Below, piece after piece: positions 63,160 to 64,000 of a stretch of DNA of 64,000 nt; the stretch's first letter is position 1; the number at the start of each line of letters is the position of its first letter. The notes below the pieces were generated by a model that worked only from the letters and a program-made list of their open reading frames with translations, made no database searches and was not told where the DNA came from. The stretch is from positions 1,178,669 through 1,242,668 of the forward strand of contig NC_040020.1 in NCBI RefSeq assembly GCF_000972845.2. Reading direction: 5' to 3'. The stretch comes from Larimichthys crocea. Lineage: Eukaryota; Chordata; Actinopteri; Sciaenidae. Position numbers and translations under genes: made by a program.

Positions 63160-64000
63160 CCCATGCCTATATGAGAAAATAGTTTTGTTTCTAGACAGGT
63201 TCCCCTCAGAGCAACTCGAATTAGGCTTTTTCTTTTTTTGGAGTTATCCTCGAGTGTCCACAAAGAGAAGACGTTGAGGGGGATGAACAAAACACTGGAC
63301 TTTGTATAGGAGACTGTTTCCAACAGTCTACATTGTTTTTTTTAACCATGCACTTTACAATTATATTGTATTATTGTAACCATACCATAACAAAGTAGTC
63401 ATTAGACTACAATCTTTACCCAAGCCTAATCAAGTCATTTCTGTGCCTAAACATGAACAAATAGTAGAACGTTTCTCTGCTAAATTGCTGAAAGGAGAGC
63501 GAACATTGGGCTGACATTTGTTAATGGAGCTTTAAACCTAACCTTGGTAAAGACACAAGATTCAAACTGTAATCTCAAAAGAGATTCACAATATATGAAT
63601 GATATAATCTTCTTAATTGTTTCCTGTCTCCGACACTGTTATAGTCCAATAAAGGCAAAAAACAAACAAACAGCAATACCCCCAAAAACAATTCTGGAGC
63701 GTTCAAATCATGTAAATCAATTTAAGCATTTGAACAAACAAAAAAACGTTGTCGTTTTTCAGCTGAGGACAGACCAAATTATCATCAGTAGAATGATCTA
63801 AAACGTAGAGTTGCTAACAATGACCACAGGTGTCCTCTCTGGAGAGAAAAAAGCCCCATTAAATTACGTGAAGTAGACACTGGAGGTGATACGTTGTTTG
63901 TTTTGGATAAAGCTGTGGCAAATTGTTTCACAAAAATCACTAAATTGGTCATGCACGTGGAGGGTTTTCATTCCACAGAGACATGAGCAAAGATCCTAAA
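63160..64000. other. Right end of window, nothing recognised
   Basis: AT-rich sequence; no gene or repeat assigned. Confidence 0.4.

Overview
The window is vertebrate nuclear DNA, almost certainly from a teleost fish. The coding exons are small and split by GT-AG introns. The non-coding DNA is AT-rich and full of (CA)n, (CT)n and (AT)n tracts. It also carries decayed copies of repeats typical of fish: L2-like and L1/Tx1-like LINEs, Tc1/mariner and hAT relics, short non-autonomous elements and a solo LTR. There are no rRNA or tRNA genes, CRISPR arrays or bacterial-type operons.

Three protein-coding genes can be built from the sequence. (1) Positions 2966-11106, + strand: an eight-exon gene whose reading frame joins cleanly across every junction for 1025 residues; its 5' start is not identified. 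It encodes the C-terminal half of a SET-like motif, long low-complexity regions, one compact C2H2-type zinc finger, an acidic block, a region resembling a Crypton-type tyrosine recombinase and a Crypton-associated C-terminal module. The recombinase active site appears to be lost, so this looks like a domesticated transposon protein fused to chromatin-type domains. It is the most unusual object in the window. (2) Positions 28430-35165, - strand: ankrd49, two coding exons split by a 6.0-kb intron, with a probable untranslated first exon and promoter at 36.7-36.85 kb. (3) Positions 44919-57439, + strand: gpr83, a class A GPCR in four exons encoding 473 residues. GPR83 and ANKRD49 lie close together in human too, with MRE11 between them; I see no mre11 in the gap here.

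Layout: 1-2.96 kb, no confident gene, probably the 5' part or upstream region of gene 1; 2.97-11.1 kb, gene 1; 11.1-12.3 kb, its probable 3' UTR; 12.3-28 kb, intergenic, rich in mobile-element relics, including a Tc1 copy, an L2 copy, an L1/Tx1 copy and a nested group at 25.55-26.67 kb; 28-36.85 kb, ankrd49 with a 51-bp minisatellite in its first intron; 36.9-44.9 kb, intergenic with Tc1 relics and a degenerate tandem array just before gpr83; 44.9-57.4 kb, gpr83, with introns holding a local duplication, a hairpin, a Tc1 end, a transposase relic and a solo LTR; 57.4-60.85 kb, probable gpr83 3' UTR or downstream DNA; 61-64 kb, an L2 fragment and a short hAT element with both ends intact.

The three genes show no sign of working together. 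Exon boundaries were read by eye from splice signals and reading-frame continuity. Family names rest on recalled motifs, not on a database search.
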